64,000 bases of DNA from Cyclobacteriaceae bacterium (lineage in GTDB: Bacteria > Bacteroidota > Bacteroidia > Cytophagales > Cyclobacteriaceae), in contig CANGZP010000002.1 in the NCBI GenBank assembly GCA_947458475.1, positions 1 through 64,000 of the forward strand, written 5' to 3'. The notes under the pieces were generated by a model. That model saw nothing but the letters and a program-made list of their open reading frames with translations, did no database searches and was not told the DNA's origin. A program made the translations under genes and the position numbers. Of the stretch, positions 1-9,978 are shown one piece after another (position 1 is the stretch's first letter; every line of letters begins with the position of its first letter).

Positions 1-449
1 AGGCGTAGTTGAAAAGGTCGGCTAGCGCCAAAGGTAATCGAGGCAATTTTTGGGTTTCTTCCTAGCACTGCTTCATTGTCACGATGCCAACCCATGCTGT
101 CCTGACCATCACGGTAATAGTTGCAGAGCACGTGTGTGAACTCATGCTGTGTAAATTCCTCCAATCGCTGTTTGATGCGTTCCAATTCTGCTGTAAATGG
201 CAAGGCCTGCATCTCAATCCCAGAATACCCATACCGCAGCTTTGGATCCCCATAGAGCGCTGTAAGCCGAGGCTGAAGGATTTGCTTACCAAACATCCAG
301 ATTGGCTCCTGTTGCCAAGCTAATCCTTCCTGAAGTTGTTTGAAATAAAGATCCGCTTCTTCAGTCGAAAAAAAATCAGGATGGAAATAAGCTTCCCCTT
401 GAAAAGGAAGCAGGTTTCTAGATTCCTGAGGAAGGAGTGAATACTGCAT
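1..449 (-). CDS. AlkB-like 2OG-Fe(II) oxygenase (partial, runs off left edge)
   Basis: Minus-strand reading from ATG at 449: MQYSLLPQES...NYYRDGQDSMGWHRDNEAVLGRNPKIASITFGASRPFQLR, with AlkB-type HxD context (WHRDNE) and FGASRxFxLR. Absent from the supplied ORF track because no stop lies inside the window. Confidence 0.85.
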   Translation of the reverse strand, partial: MQYSLLPQESRNLLPFQGEAYFHPDFFSTEEADLYFKQLQEGLAWQQEPIWMFGKQILQPRLTALYGDPKLRYGYSGIEMQALPFTAELERIKQRLEEFTQHEFTHVLCNYYRDGQDSMGWHRDNEAVLGRNPKIASITFGASRPFQLR

Positions 450-532
450 ACCAATCAACTCGATTTCAAGGCAACATGTTTGGATAGAAATATCCCTCCT
501 ACCTCTTGCAAGAAGATAGGTAGGCAGGTAGG

Positions 533-991
533 TTACTCTTTCGTCCAATAATCAATTACAGTCACCTTATCCAAATGTGGGCCCAAGAGCGCTACAAACT
601 CCTTGTGTGCAGGATGTGGGATATACGTATCACGATCCGCATCCGAGTGGAAGGTCACGGTAAATGCATGCGTTAAGCCTTGGTTGAGGCCTTCCGGACT
701 GGAGTTGGTTCCCCATTCGAAGTCTTTGATCTCGGTGATTTTTGAGGGTAGTGCTTGAAAAGCAGCAACAATCCCATCAACATCCTGCTGAGAAGAAGTG
801 GGTTTAAATCCAAAAAGGACTACATGGCGAAGAACTGAATCTGGCATAGCTGCGTTTTTTAGGTTGGTTTCTGGGCTAGGTGTGGTGAGCGTCTCGGCTT
901 CCTTTTCTTTGGGAGCGCAAGAAAGTAGAAGGAGGATAGAAATGAGGTAGATTGGATTTGATTTCATAGCAAATAGGCCAATTAAGTGCAA
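533..991 (-). CDS. Dabb (stress-responsive A/B barrel) domain lipoprotein
   Basis: Lipobox-like LLLSCA, then LRHVVLFGFKPTSS...FEWGTNSSPEGLNQGLTHAFTVTFHSDADRDTYIPHPAHKEFV, typical of Dabb domains. Confidence 0.85.
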   Translation of the reverse strand: MHLIGLFAMKSNPIYLISILLLLSCAPKEKEAETLTTPSPETNLKNAAMPDSVLRHVVLFGFKPTSSQQDVDGIVAAFQALPSKITEIKDFEWGTNSSPEGLNQGLTHAFTVTFHSDADRDTYIPHPAHKEFVALLGPHLDKVTVIDYWTKE

Positions 992-1064
992 TTAAGACTG
1001 AACCCTTCCAAATTTCCTGGAAGAATTGGCTAAAGCTATACTTCTAGATTGAAAAAATGAAATA

Positions 1065-1103
1065 AAAAAATCCCCAAGCGATTGCATCACCTGGGGATTT
1101 TAC
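1065..1103 (-). terminator. Rho-independent terminator of the cold-shock operon
   Basis: aaatccccaagcgattgcatcacctggggatttt hairpin with a T-run on the minus strand, just downstream of the csp stop. Confidence 0.7.
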
Positions 1104-1120
1104 CTCAAGGGTAGTAGTGA

Positions 1121-1315
1121 TTATTTAACCACTTTTACGTTTACGGCATTGATGCCTTTCTTTCCTTGTACTAGTTCGTAAACCACTTTGTCATTTTCAC
1201 GGATTTCGTGAACCAAACCTGTGTGGTGAACGAATACGTCCTCACTGTTATCAGATGGGGTAATGAATCCAAAGCCTTTGGTTGTGTTAAAGAATTTTAC
1301 TGTTCCTTCATTCAT
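1121..1315 (-). CDS. Cold-shock protein (CspA family)
   Basis: MNEGTVKFFNTTKGFGFITPSDNSEDVFVHHTGL carries RNP1/RNP2 motifs. Confidence 0.95.
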   Translation of the reverse strand: MNEGTVKFFNTTKGFGFITPSDNSEDVFVHHTGLVHEIRENDKVVYELVQGKKGINAVNVKVVK

Positions 1316-1568
1316 GATTTTTGAAATTTTGATTTGTTTTTACTCGATTTTGATTGGACTGATTTGAATTAAATTTTTTCTCTACTGGCGGTTCTGGAGG
1401 AGTATCAGAGATGTTTCCGAATTCATCCACATAAGCGATCATGTTGTCGAGACTTCCATCTTTTGGTTGTCCCTTTCGCTCAAGTTTCTTCTCCATTTTA
1501 TCTTTCTGCTTTCTCTTTTTAAGTTCCGCCTTTTGTTTTTTGATAAATGTGTTTTGATTTTTTGACAT
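1308..1568 (-). CDS. Small, highly charged hypothetical protein
   Basis: 86-aa Lys-rich ORF sandwiched in the operon; overlaps the csp start by 8 bp. Confidence 0.7.
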   Translation of the reverse strand: MSKNQNTFIKKQKAELKKRKQKDKMEKKLERKGQPKDGSLDNMIAYVDEFGNISDTPPEPPVEKKFNSNQSNQNRVKTNQNFKNHE

Positions 1569-1577
1569 GCAAGTGGT

Positions 1578-2768
1578 TTAGTTTACAAATGTGATGGCAT
1601 GACCTACTTTGCCGGCTCTGCCAGTTCTTCCGATACGATGGATGTAAGCATCCATGGTCATCGGTAGCTGATAGTTGATCACATGGCTCACATCAGCTAC
1701 ATCGATCCCTCTAGCAGCAACGTCAGTTGCTACCAACACGCGGATCTCCCCATTTTTGAATTCCTCGATCATTCTATTTCGAAAATTCTGGGACTTATCT
1801 CCGTGGATTTGGCCGGCTTTGATACCAGCTTGTACTAACTTTTTAGCTAAACGATCCGCAAGCCTTTTAGTTTCAGTAAATAAAATTACCTTCTCCAGTT
1901 CAGGGTTTGCAAACAAGTCAGCTAAGACCTCAAACTTATCTTGACCTTCCGGTACTCGAATCGTTTGTTGTTCAATATTTTCATTTGTGGTGGCACCAGT
2001 AGAAACTTTCACTTCTACAGGATTAGAAAGTAGGCCATCGATTAATTTCTTTTGACTAGGCTCCAAGGTAGCCGAGAAAAGAAGCGTCTGATCTCTTTTA
2101 CCGATGCGATTCACCAGTTTGTTGACATCTAGAACAAAGCCCATATCCAACATGCGATCAAATTCATCCAAGACCAAGGTATTTACCTTTCGAAGGTCCA
2201 ATACTTTCCTATCCGACAGGTCCAATAACCTTCCGGGAGTACCTACAATCACCTGAAGCTTCCGCTCCAACTTCTGATTATCCGAATTGATATTCGTTCC
2301 TCCAATAAACGTGGCCGAATACAAGGACATGCCCGTGGCGAGGCTTTTGAATTCTTCTTCAATTTGCAAAGCCAACTCGCGTGTTGGTGTCACTACAAGC
2401 GCTGTATAGTTCCTTGGATCCTTAAGTGCATGCTCAATGATTGGAATTAAGAAGGCAGCAGTTTTTCCTGAACCAGTCTTCGAAATCGCCAGCACATCCC
2501 TTCCATTGAGGAGAGGGGTGATAGATTGCTCTTGAATTGTGGTTAGTGTTTCGTACCCTTTTGCAAGGATATTTTGAAGCAACTTCGGGCTTAATCCCAA
2601 TTCGGTAAAGGTTATTTCGGTTCGAAATCCCTCCTGGCCACTCGGCTGTGCTTTCTTTACGAAAAGCCGTGGGTCAAGGGTCGATTCCTTCTTTTTTACC
2701 TGTCTTCGATCTGGATTTGCCCCTCGAGCTGGAGCTTGCTTGGTATTTTTCTTGGTAAATTGATTCAT
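1578..2768 (-). CDS. DEAD/DEAH-box RNA helicase (RhlE-like)
   Basis: SKTGSGKTAAF, PTRELALQ, VGTPGRL, LDEFDRML, SATLEPSQ, ARGIDVADVSHVINY, HRIGRTGRAG. Confidence 0.95.
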   Translation of the reverse strand: MNQFTKKNTKQAPARGANPDRRQVKKKESTLDPRLFVKKAQPSGQEGFRTEITFTELGLSPKLLQNILAKGYETLTTIQEQSITPLLNGRDVLAISKTGSGKTAAFLIPIIEHALKDPRNYTALVVTPTRELALQIEEEFKSLATGMSLYSATFIGGTNINSDNQKLERKLQVIVGTPGRLLDLSDRKVLDLRKVNTLVLDEFDRMLDMGFVLDVNKLVNRIGKRDQTLLFSATLEPSQKKLIDGLLSNPVEVKVSTGATTNENIEQQTIRVPEGQDKFEVLADLFANPELEKVILFTETKRLADRLAKKLVQAGIKAGQIHGDKSQNFRNRMIEEFKNGEIRVLVATDVAARGIDVADVSHVINYQLPMTMDAYIHRIGRTGRAGKVGHAITFVN

Positions 2769-2777
2769 AAGTTGGTT

Positions 2778-3848
2778 TTAAGCTTTAACAGGCTGCATTT
2801 CTAATCGACCGAGTTGGTACAACATCTTTGCATGGGCCTTCAAAGCATCAAAAAATGTTTTCTTGGTGTAATAGGGAATATTAAATTCAGCTGCGGTTGC
2901 TTTCACAATCGGAGCGATATTTCGGTAGTGTACGTGGCAGATATCCGGAAACAGGTGGTGTTCAACCTGATAGTTCAACCCTCCAATCATCCAAGAAAAT
3001 AAGGGGCTATTTTCCGAATAGTTGGAAGTGGTCGCCAATTGATGCAACATGCGCTCCCCTTCCACAATGCCGTTTTCATTGGCTTGAGGAAAAGATACTT
3101 CCGGCATGATGTGGGCCGTTTGAAATACCAGCGATATACTGAGTCCAGTAATAAAATGCAAGAGCAAGAAGGCAAGCAGGATTGAGCCTACTCCAAAGGG
3201 GGAAAATGCAATCGGCAGACCTAGGATAAAGGAATAATAGACCAGTTTCCAAGCAATGATTTTGAGGACCGTATTGCGGTATACATTTTCTCCCTTGAAC
3301 AAGCCCATCTTGTAATACCGATCAAAACGGATAAAATCCTTAGAAGTAACCCAAGAGACCGTAGATAAGCCATAGAAGATCCAAGTATACCAGTGCTGAA
3401 ATTCATGCATCTTGTTTTTCGGTGCATGCGGAGAAAAACGAAGAAAGAATGGCGCATTGATGTCGTCATCTCCCTCAGGAATGTTGGTGTAAGAATGGTG
3501 CAATACATTGTGTTGTATTCTCCATACCGTAGCATTTGCTCCCACTAAGTTGAGTGTGTAGCCAAGCAATTTATTGATCTTTGGATTTTGGGAATAAGTC
3601 CCATGAATGGCATCGTGCATGATTCCCATGCCAATGCCCGCCATACCAAAGCCACTTACCACATAGCAAGCAAATAACTGCCAGGTTTGATCAAATAAGC
3701 CGAGACTAAGGAAGATAATAGGCAAAAAGTAAATACCCAACATAACCACCGTCTTGAATATCATTTCTTTGTTTGCAAACTTAGTCTGCTGCGTAGAAGT
3801 GAAATAAGCGTTGACTCTGCTTCTTAGGGTAAGGGAGAATTCAGACAA
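2778..3848 (-). CDS. Membrane fatty acid desaturase
   Basis: Histidine boxes HDAIHGTY, HNVLHHSYTN, YQVEHHLFPDICHVHY. Confidence 0.92.
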   Translation of the reverse strand: MSEFSLTLRSRVNAYFTSTQQTKFANKEMIFKTVVMLGIYFLPIIFLSLGLFDQTWQLFACYVVSGFGMAGIGMGIMHDAIHGTYSQNPKINKLLGYTLNLVGANATVWRIQHNVLHHSYTNIPEGDDDINAPFFLRFSPHAPKNKMHEFQHWYTWIFYGLSTVSWVTSKDFIRFDRYYKMGLFKGENVYRNTVLKIIAWKLVYYSFILGLPIAFSPFGVGSILLAFLLLHFITGLSISLVFQTAHIMPEVSFPQANENGIVEGERMLHQLATTSNYSENSPLFSWMIGGLNYQVEHHLFPDICHVHYRNIAPIVKATAAEFNIPYYTKKTFFDALKAHAKMLYQLGRLEMQPVKA

Positions 3849-4156
3849 TGCTGAATCTGAAAATCGAATGGTCTTAATTGGGTGATTATTTTGGTAAGTA
3901 TTGGTAAATCTGGGTTCTCAAAAGATTGTTGACTGCAGGTTTTAACTCAAAAAGAATAGTCTTCTGTTGAATTAAAAAAGTAGAAGAAAAAGAAGTAAAA
4001 CCTGTGTTGGAGAACTCTTGATTTGCTACTTGGGGCAGGTGAATCGCCGACGCTAAACTTGGTGACAAGTATCGAAAACATTTTTTCGACAAACAAATGT
4101 GGCCCTATTAAATTAGAATTCCTAATTAATAGAGGAATAAGGCCCTATGGACTAAA

Positions 4157-5527
4157 TCAGTCTTTTGTAAGTTTCCAATTAATTATCCCATTGAAATGCA
4201 ACAGGTCCACTTTATTGTATTGCTGTACAGGCAGAAGTTTTTGATTGGTCAAGGGCTCTTTCACTACCAAAATCAAATGAAAGTCCAGATTCTTCACCTT
4301 TTTGGGAATATACTTCATCCCCAAATTATGCTGCCTGTAACTAGGAAAATTGTATTTGTTTGCTGCGGCGTCTTGCGGATCAGGCAAAATATGAATTCCA
4401 GCATAGGTATAAACCTGTATCCCCGCCTCATCGAAACGATAGGCAACATAACCTACTGCTGCACTTACAGATTCAAAGCCTTCATTTCGCTCTCTGGGAA
4501 TAAAGGTATACCAAGCATCTTTCCCCCATTCCCGAGGGCTTAGCCAGCGCCCTTTTCCGCCATCCTGGGTTGCACTCAATTGCGCTTCCCAAGGTCCTTT
4601 TTTCCAGTTTAGCTTCGCTGAAACCGCAAAATTCAAATCACTAGGATTTTTGTATTGCTTTTGAGTATCTACATTGCCCCCCTCGCCTAGCCCCTGTTGG
4701 AGTCCTGATTGAATACCAGTACTCCAGAGTCCAGCACTTGTTTTCCAGGACCTTTCTAAAGTAGCCCAGGACGTAAGAAATAAATTTGCCGCGTAGGTTT
4801 GTGAAAATCGAAACTTAGCTTTCTCCTTGATTTCCCCATCCAATTCCCAAATCCCAAGCCAGGAACTAGCTGTGTTACCAAAATAGGTAGCTGGGTTACC
4901 AAGGATACTTCTACCCTGCGGGAAAATACCCAGCGTTTCACCTACAGGTAACCAATCTTTACTTCCTCGAATATTCATCCGGTTGATTCCCCAGCCCTTT
5001 ACCTTCCAACTGGGAGTAAGCGCAACCCAAGCATGTACGCCCTCCACTACCGTTGGTGAAAGCCTACCATCCTGCGCATTCACCCAATCGCTTTGAATCC
5101 CCATCCTGCCTACTTTTACGCCAAACCTAGGTTGGGAATAAGCAAGTGAAAATAATTCTAACCTCCCAAAAAGCCGGTCTTGGGGATCCAGTAGATTAAA
5201 TAGGCCTGATTCATAGCGATTGGCTTGGCCCGTATTTGGATCAGGTTCCCAAAAAGGAGAGCTAAATGCGTTCCCAAACACTCGGTATCCCGATTGGAAC
5301 TCCCATTCTTTTCCAAAAGATAATTTCCCCCCGACGAAAGAAGTCAGCCCCAATGCATAGTCAGATCGAAGGGATTCAGCGTTGTAAGAGGTGTTCATCC
5401 AAAAGCTTCGAAAGCTTAATTCTGGTTCAAACACTACTTTCTTCTCCGCTTCAGGTACCTGGGCTTGAACAAAATTGGAATATAGTGACAGCAGAAACAG
5501 TAAGCCTGAAAATCTTACGAACCTCAC
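4157..5527 (-). CDS. Outer-membrane porin (OprD-like)
   Basis: Signal peptide, beta-barrel pattern; parallels ORF 9979-11379 (SPRxWGKDAWYTFIPRERNEG vs FPREWGREKFFVSMQRERFEG). Confidence 0.65.
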   Translation of the reverse strand: MRFVRFSGLLFLLSLYSNFVQAQVPEAEKKVVFEPELSFRSFWMNTSYNAESLRSDYALGLTSFVGGKLSFGKEWEFQSGYRVFGNAFSSPFWEPDPNTGQANRYESGLFNLLDPQDRLFGRLELFSLAYSQPRFGVKVGRMGIQSDWVNAQDGRLSPTVVEGVHAWVALTPSWKVKGWGINRMNIRGSKDWLPVGETLGIFPQGRSILGNPATYFGNTASSWLGIWELDGEIKEKAKFRFSQTYAANLFLTSWATLERSWKTSAGLWSTGIQSGLQQGLGEGGNVDTQKQYKNPSDLNFAVSAKLNWKKGPWEAQLSATQDGGKGRWLSPREWGKDAWYTFIPRERNEGFESVSAAVGYVAYRFDEAGIQVYTYAGIHILPDPQDAAANKYNFPSYRQHNLGMKYIPKKVKNLDFHLILVVKEPLTNQKLLPVQQYNKVDLLHFNGIINWKLTKD

Positions 5528-6579
5528 TTGGTACTAGATTTAGCGGCTTTTATAGGTTTGAATGGTCCAAACTTGTGCTGCTCCTCCGTAAATGAATCGG
5601 AGAAGGGACCAAATGGATGATCCATCGGCTTCTTAGAAATATCCGGCCAATCCTGAGTAAGATCTTTCTTGGGTCGCTCCATGCTATTGACATAAGCCGC
5701 AAGATCCCAGGATTCCTCATCACTCAAAACAGGTTGCTCAAAGGTCGCTCCTAGAGGCATATTCACTTTGACATATCCCGCAAATCGGGAGATCCGGTAC
5801 AGCCCTGCACCATGATTGTAGCTATTCTCTCCCCAAAGTGGCGGATACAAGTAGCCAGATCCATCAGGTTTGGCCATCCCTTTTCCATCTGCCTGGTGGC
5901 AACTTGCACATTGATTTTCGTATACCAGCTTGCCCTTTGCAGGATCTGCTGCTCGGTCTAGCAGTGGAAGTTCATAAATTCCAGAGCCTGCCGGAACTTC
6001 TCCCTTGGGCACGTCCTTACCCACCCAGTTGATATAGGCTACCATCGCCTTCATTTCTTTGGACTCCCTACTCAAGGCCTTGCCATTGAGACTACGCTCA
6101 AAACAATCGTTGATCCGCTTTTGAATGTCTTCCTCTTTACCTGATCTTGCTCTTACCTTAGGATAGGTAGACGCCACTGCTCCGTAATTATTTCCCAACG
6201 GAGCTGTCCCTGCCTGCAAATGGCAATTCTGACAGTTCATCCCATTGGATATTGCTTTGACCTTTCCCTTTGGACCCAGGTATTCAGCCGTATTTGCTAC
6301 CAATTCCTTCCCATAGTTCAATTCTTCTGCATTGGGTTCCTTTTCCATCTCTGTCCAATCAGGGGCTTTCCACAGCGAAGCAGGATCCATCAAGGCCTGT
6401 ACAACTGGGGTTTCCACTGCCGTAGCTAACAACTCCTCCGGCTTGGAATCGCTAAGGCTTGGCAAGTGCACGCCAGAAAATGATAAAAATAACACAAGCC
6501 CTATCCCCACTACTAAGGAGACAGTAAGTCCTAAAAGGGCTACTAAAAGAGTGATAAGCTTAATAAATGGCTGCATCAT
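5524..6579 (-). CDS. Dihaem c-type cytochrome, thiosulfate dehydrogenase (TsdA)-like
   Basis: Two haem motifs CQNCH and CASCH; GNNYGAVASTYPKVRARSGKEEDIQKRINDCFERSLNGKAL resembles the TsdA Cys-ligand region. Confidence 0.8.
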   Translation of the reverse strand: MMQPFIKLITLLVALLGLTVSLVVGIGLVLFLSFSGVHLPSLSDSKPEELLATAVETPVVQALMDPASLWKAPDWTEMEKEPNAEELNYGKELVANTAEYLGPKGKVKAISNGMNCQNCHLQAGTAPLGNNYGAVASTYPKVRARSGKEEDIQKRINDCFERSLNGKALSRESKEMKAMVAYINWVGKDVPKGEVPAGSGIYELPLLDRAADPAKGKLVYENQCASCHQADGKGMAKPDGSGYLYPPLWGENSYNHGAGLYRISRFAGYVKVNMPLGATFEQPVLSDEESWDLAAYVNSMERPKKDLTQDWPDISKKPMDHPFGPFSDSFTEEQHKFGPFKPIKAAKSSTK

Positions 6580-6635
6580 CGGAATTAGATTCTTTGGGTA
6601 AGATACAAAGTTGTGTCAACCAATCCCTAATTTCC

Positions 6636-6651
6636 TGTGACTCTCGTCACT
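6636..6651. promoter_or_regulatory. CRP/FNR-like palindrome upstream of the TsdA-like gene
   Basis: TGTGA-CTCTCG-TCACT, about 57 bp upstream of the start codon at 6579. Confidence 0.55.
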
Positions 6652-6721
6652 CAATCTCCCTAAAACACAAAAAAGTAATGAATCGTAGCTCGTAATAAAA
6701 CGAGCGTGAAAGACCCCAATG

Positions 6722-7444
6722 CTATTCGAATTGAATCTGCGCTTCAAAAACTAGTTTATCCTGAACCCTACCTTGAAAATAGGGAGCATTGCCATGATCT
6801 AAAAGGGTTAAGTGAACCACATCACCCCCTTTACACTCTGACAAATAGTTTACTGCAAGTTGGCTGGGAAAAATACCTCGTGCTGCTGCACTATTTTCAA
6901 TCCAACGGATGTAACTCGTATTATTGACATGGTTGTACAAGTCCAAATCAGAGTGCTGTACGGATATGCTTTCATAGGCTATTTCCGGTCCAGAAGCCTC
7001 CAATTTGATGGGCTGCCAGTTGGGAGCAACCAGAGGGTTGAAAAGAGAACCAGGAAGTACTGAATCTGGCTTTAAAATTCGCTTTTTCTCAATATGCACC
7101 AGCAACCAGGAAGACATCGCTCGAGCAACCACTTGTTCCTGCTCGTTCCAGACCATAAACTCTCGAAAAGCAAAAGCACCTGCCTGTCCTCTGCCTCCAG
7201 TGAAAACCCGAAGGCGATCTCCCCAGCGAGGAAATTGGCTAACTTTAATTTCAATTCTAGAAAGCGCCCACATCAACTGTTGCTCCAATATCGACCTACC
7301 AAAACCTTCAGAATCAGCGTGCTTCCAAGCAATCTCTTGAAAAAAATCTGCCAAACAAGATAACCGCATGTTTCCATGGGGATGAACTTGATAGGCTCCT
7401 ACTTCGAATACCTTTTCAAACTGAAAATTCTCGGGTAAACTCAT
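6722..7444 (-). CDS. Acyl-ACP thioesterase family protein
   Basis: Hotdog-type sequence: HPHGNMRLSCLADFFQEIAWKHADSEGFG, WALSRIEIKVSQFPRWGDRLRVFTG, HSDLDLYNHVNNTSYIRWIE. Confidence 0.85.
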   Translation of the reverse strand: MSLPENFQFEKVFEVGAYQVHPHGNMRLSCLADFFQEIAWKHADSEGFGRSILEQQLMWALSRIEIKVSQFPRWGDRLRVFTGGRGQAGAFAFREFMVWNEQEQVVARAMSSWLLVHIEKKRILKPDSVLPGSLFNPLVAPNWQPIKLEASGPEIAYESISVQHSDLDLYNHVNNTSYIRWIENSAAARGIFPSQLAVNYLSECKGGDVVHLTLLDHGNAPYFQGRVQDKLVFEAQIQFE

Positions 7445-8607
7445 GTGCCTGCTGCGTTTTCTTGCGCATGAAAAACCTGTTTACCAAAACTAGTGAGCAA
7501 CAGAATGCCCAAGCCGTTAATGGCAACAAGTGCAAATGAAACTTTCAAATTGAAAGCTTCCGCAATAAATCCAATCAAAGGCGGCCCTACCAAAAATCCA
7601 AAAAAGGAAAGGGTGGAAACCAATGCAAGTGCGACACTTGGACTATATAACTTGGACCTGCCTGCAATACCATAAGAAACAGGCACGATAGAAGCCACTC
7701 CAAAGCCTACCAATAAAAACCCAAGCGCAGCGGTGTATAAACTAGGAAATAGTACCGCTAGAATTAAGCCTAGAAAAATCAAGATTCCACTCACTTGAAG
7801 TACGGGTATCTTCCCATAGCGATTGGTAGCCTTATCCGTTACAAATCTTCCAGATGCCATTGCCCCCATAAAGCAGACGTAACCCACAGAAACCAAGGCT
7901 GGTTCAGCCTCCACTATTTTCTTAAAATAAACACCACTCCAATCAAACATGCAACCTTCGGTCATCATCCCTAAAAAAGAAATCAAGCCAACTCTCAGTA
8001 GCAGTTGGTCTGGTTTTTTAAGCACCAATCCACCTGCTCCATCTTTCTCCCGCTTGTCATTGAGTACATATTTTTGAGAAAACAGAATGATTACTATGGA
8101 CAAAAAGGCTACTACTCCATAATGCGCTGCCGGTGAAAACTGGAGTAAAATCATCCCCGCACCTAGACCAGCACCAGTAAATCCAGCCATGCTCCAGAGG
8201 CCATGAAAAGAGGCCAAAATACTTTTCCCTAGCTGATCTTCAAGCCCTAAGGCCTGTGTATTTAAGGAAATATTCATGATGTTGCCCAATGTGCCAAAAA
8301 GCATTAGTACAGGTACAATTACCCAAGGATTTGGAGCCAAACCTATTAAGGGAAGTGTCAAGGCATAAGCAAAACTGCAAATCAAAATGACGATTCGACT
8401 CCCATAATGATGAACCGACCAGCCAGCAATGGGCAATCCTACCATAGAACCAATTGGCAAACAAAGCAGCAATGTCCCCAGTTCTCCTTCTGAAAGTTGA
8501 AACTTGGCTTGAATATCAGGAATACGAGCTGCCCAGCTTGCAAAGCAGATCCCCATAAAGAAAAAAAGCGCTCCTAGAGCAACCCGGCGTTGGGAAAGGT
8601 AATTCAT
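7441..8607 (-). CDS. MFS transporter
   Basis: Multi-TM protein: ALGALFFFMGICFASWAARIPDIQAKFQLSEGELGTLLLCLPIGSMVGLPIAGW; start/stop overlap with the downstream thioesterase. Confidence 0.9.
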   Translation of the reverse strand: MNYLSQRRVALGALFFFMGICFASWAARIPDIQAKFQLSEGELGTLLLCLPIGSMVGLPIAGWSVHHYGSRIVILICSFAYALTLPLIGLAPNPWVIVPVLMLFGTLGNIMNISLNTQALGLEDQLGKSILASFHGLWSMAGFTGAGLGAGMILLQFSPAAHYGVVAFLSIVIILFSQKYVLNDKREKDGAGGLVLKKPDQLLLRVGLISFLGMMTEGCMFDWSGVYFKKIVEAEPALVSVGYVCFMGAMASGRFVTDKATNRYGKIPVLQVSGILIFLGLILAVLFPSLYTAALGFLLVGFGVASIVPVSYGIAGRSKLYSPSVALALVSTLSFFGFLVGPPLIGFIAEAFNLKVSFALVAINGLGILLLTSFGKQVFHAQENAAGT

Positions 8608-8728
8608 AACTCGTGGTGGCTACAAAACGGGTCAAAGGTAAGTAGAAAGCGAAGGAAAGTCTTACCAATTCCACCAACGGAACAAACTATTCTTGGACTC
8701 TTTGAGTTGAAGTGTAAACTAGCGCGCT

Positions 8729-8809
8729 ATGGAATTTGTAATTGTGGGTAGCATCGTCTTGACGATCATTGTTTTTATACGAATCATCGTCAAAAAAGTA
8801 TTTCATTAA
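8729..8809 (+). CDS. Candidate 26-aa single-TM small protein
   Basis: ATG...TAA encoding MEFVIVGSIVLTIIVFIRIIVKKVFH, directly followed by a hairpin terminator; not in the supplied ORF track (too short). Confidence 0.35.
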   Translation: MEFVIVGSIVLTIIVFIRIIVKKVFH

Positions 8810-8843
8810 AAATGCCACCCTTTCTCAAAGGTGGCATTTTTTC
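8809..8843. terminator. Bidirectional Rho-independent terminator
   Basis: aaaaatgccaccctttctcaaaggtggcattttttc. Confidence 0.75.
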
Positions 8844-8863
8844 AGGTTCAATTTTTAACTCCG

Positions 8864-9358
8864 TTAGTTTGGAAAGTACTTTTCAAACTTTCCATACAAC
8901 CAAGTACCTGCAAGAGCTGAAACTAGAGTGACAAGGATGACCGTGTAGCCACTACCGATTTGAGCAAATAATGGTCCTGGACAGGCCCCTGTAATGGCCC
9001 AACCCAATCCAAAAATAAAGCCGCCAATCACTTGGCCTTTTTTAAACACTTTGGTAGGGATATTGATCGTTTCGCCATGAATAGACTTGATATTCAATCG
9101 CTTAATCAATTGGATTGAAATAATTCCAGTAACAATAGCGGATCCAATGACTCCATACATGTGAAAAGACTGGAGACGGAACATTTCTTGAATTCGAAAC
9201 CAGGAAATAATTTCTGCTTTCACAAAAACAATTCCGAAGACAATACCAATAACCACATACTTCAACAAAGCTAGCCCCTTGTCCTTGGTTTGGCTTGAGT
9301 TAGGTGCTACACAATTCGGATCTGCACCAGCTTTCGTTTGATTTATATTTTTTGACAT
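8864..9358 (-). CDS. YeeE/YedE family (DUF6691-like) membrane protein
   Basis: GFIFGLGWAITGACPGPLFAQIGSG signature, multi-TM. Confidence 0.88.
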   Translation of the reverse strand: MSKNINQTKAGADPNCVAPNSSQTKDKGLALLKYVVIGIVFGIVFVKAEIISWFRIQEMFRLQSFHMYGVIGSAIVTGIISIQLIKRLNIKSIHGETINIPTKVFKKGQVIGGFIFGLGWAITGACPGPLFAQIGSGYTVILVTLVSALAGTWLYGKFEKYFPN

Positions 9359-9370
9359 AAGTTCTAAAGA

Positions 9371-9952
9371 TTAAAATCCGACTAATTTCATAAGTGGCTC
9401 CAGCAGGACGTGGGTCATGAAAAACCCACCCAACATGAAGAAAATGGTAGCTACAAGCGAAGGCCACTGCAAGGAACTGATTCCCATGATCGCATGCCCT
9501 GAGGTGCATCCGCCCGCATATCGAGTTCCAAATCCTACCAGCAATCCTCCAATCACAAAGAATAGGATCCCTTTACCTGTGAAGACTGTTTCCCAATTGA
9601 AAATCTCAAGTGGCATCAAATCTGAAAAATTAGTGATTCCTAAAGCCTTCAAATCTGCTTGAGTTGCCTCGGAAATAACAATCGTATCTGGGTTTGCAAG
9701 GAAATTCATGGCTATAAAACCACCAATGGCTGTTCCTAGGACAAAAAGGAGATTCCAGACCTCTTTCTTCCAATCGTAGGTAAAGAAAGGAATTCCAGCA
9801 GGAACACATGCGGCACACACATGTCGCAAGGAGGAGGAAATCCCAAAGGTCTTGTTACCAAGAATAAGGAGTGCAGGTACAGTGAGTCCAATTATAGGCC
9901 CTGCCACGTACCAAGGCCAAGGTTGAGAAATCCATTCAATAAATTGATTCAT
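9371..9952 (-). CDS. YeeE/YedE family sulfur/thiosulfate transport protein
   Basis: [43 protein letters not shown] signature. Confidence 0.9.
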   Translation of the reverse strand: MNQFIEWISQPWPWYVAGPIIGLTVPALLILGNKTFGISSSLRHVCAACVPAGIPFFTYDWKKEVWNLLFVLGTAIGGFIAMNFLANPDTIVISEATQADLKALGITNFSDLMPLEIFNWETVFTGKGILFFVIGGLLVGFGTRYAGGCTSGHAIMGISSLQWPSLVATIFFMLGGFFMTHVLLEPLMKLVGF

Positions 9953-9978
9953 AGGGTTTTATTTGGTTGTGTTTGTTT

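Noticed and set aside
3886-4092. 68-aa minus-strand ORF between desaturase and porin
   Set aside because: No motif and odd composition, in an intergenic region; insufficient support.
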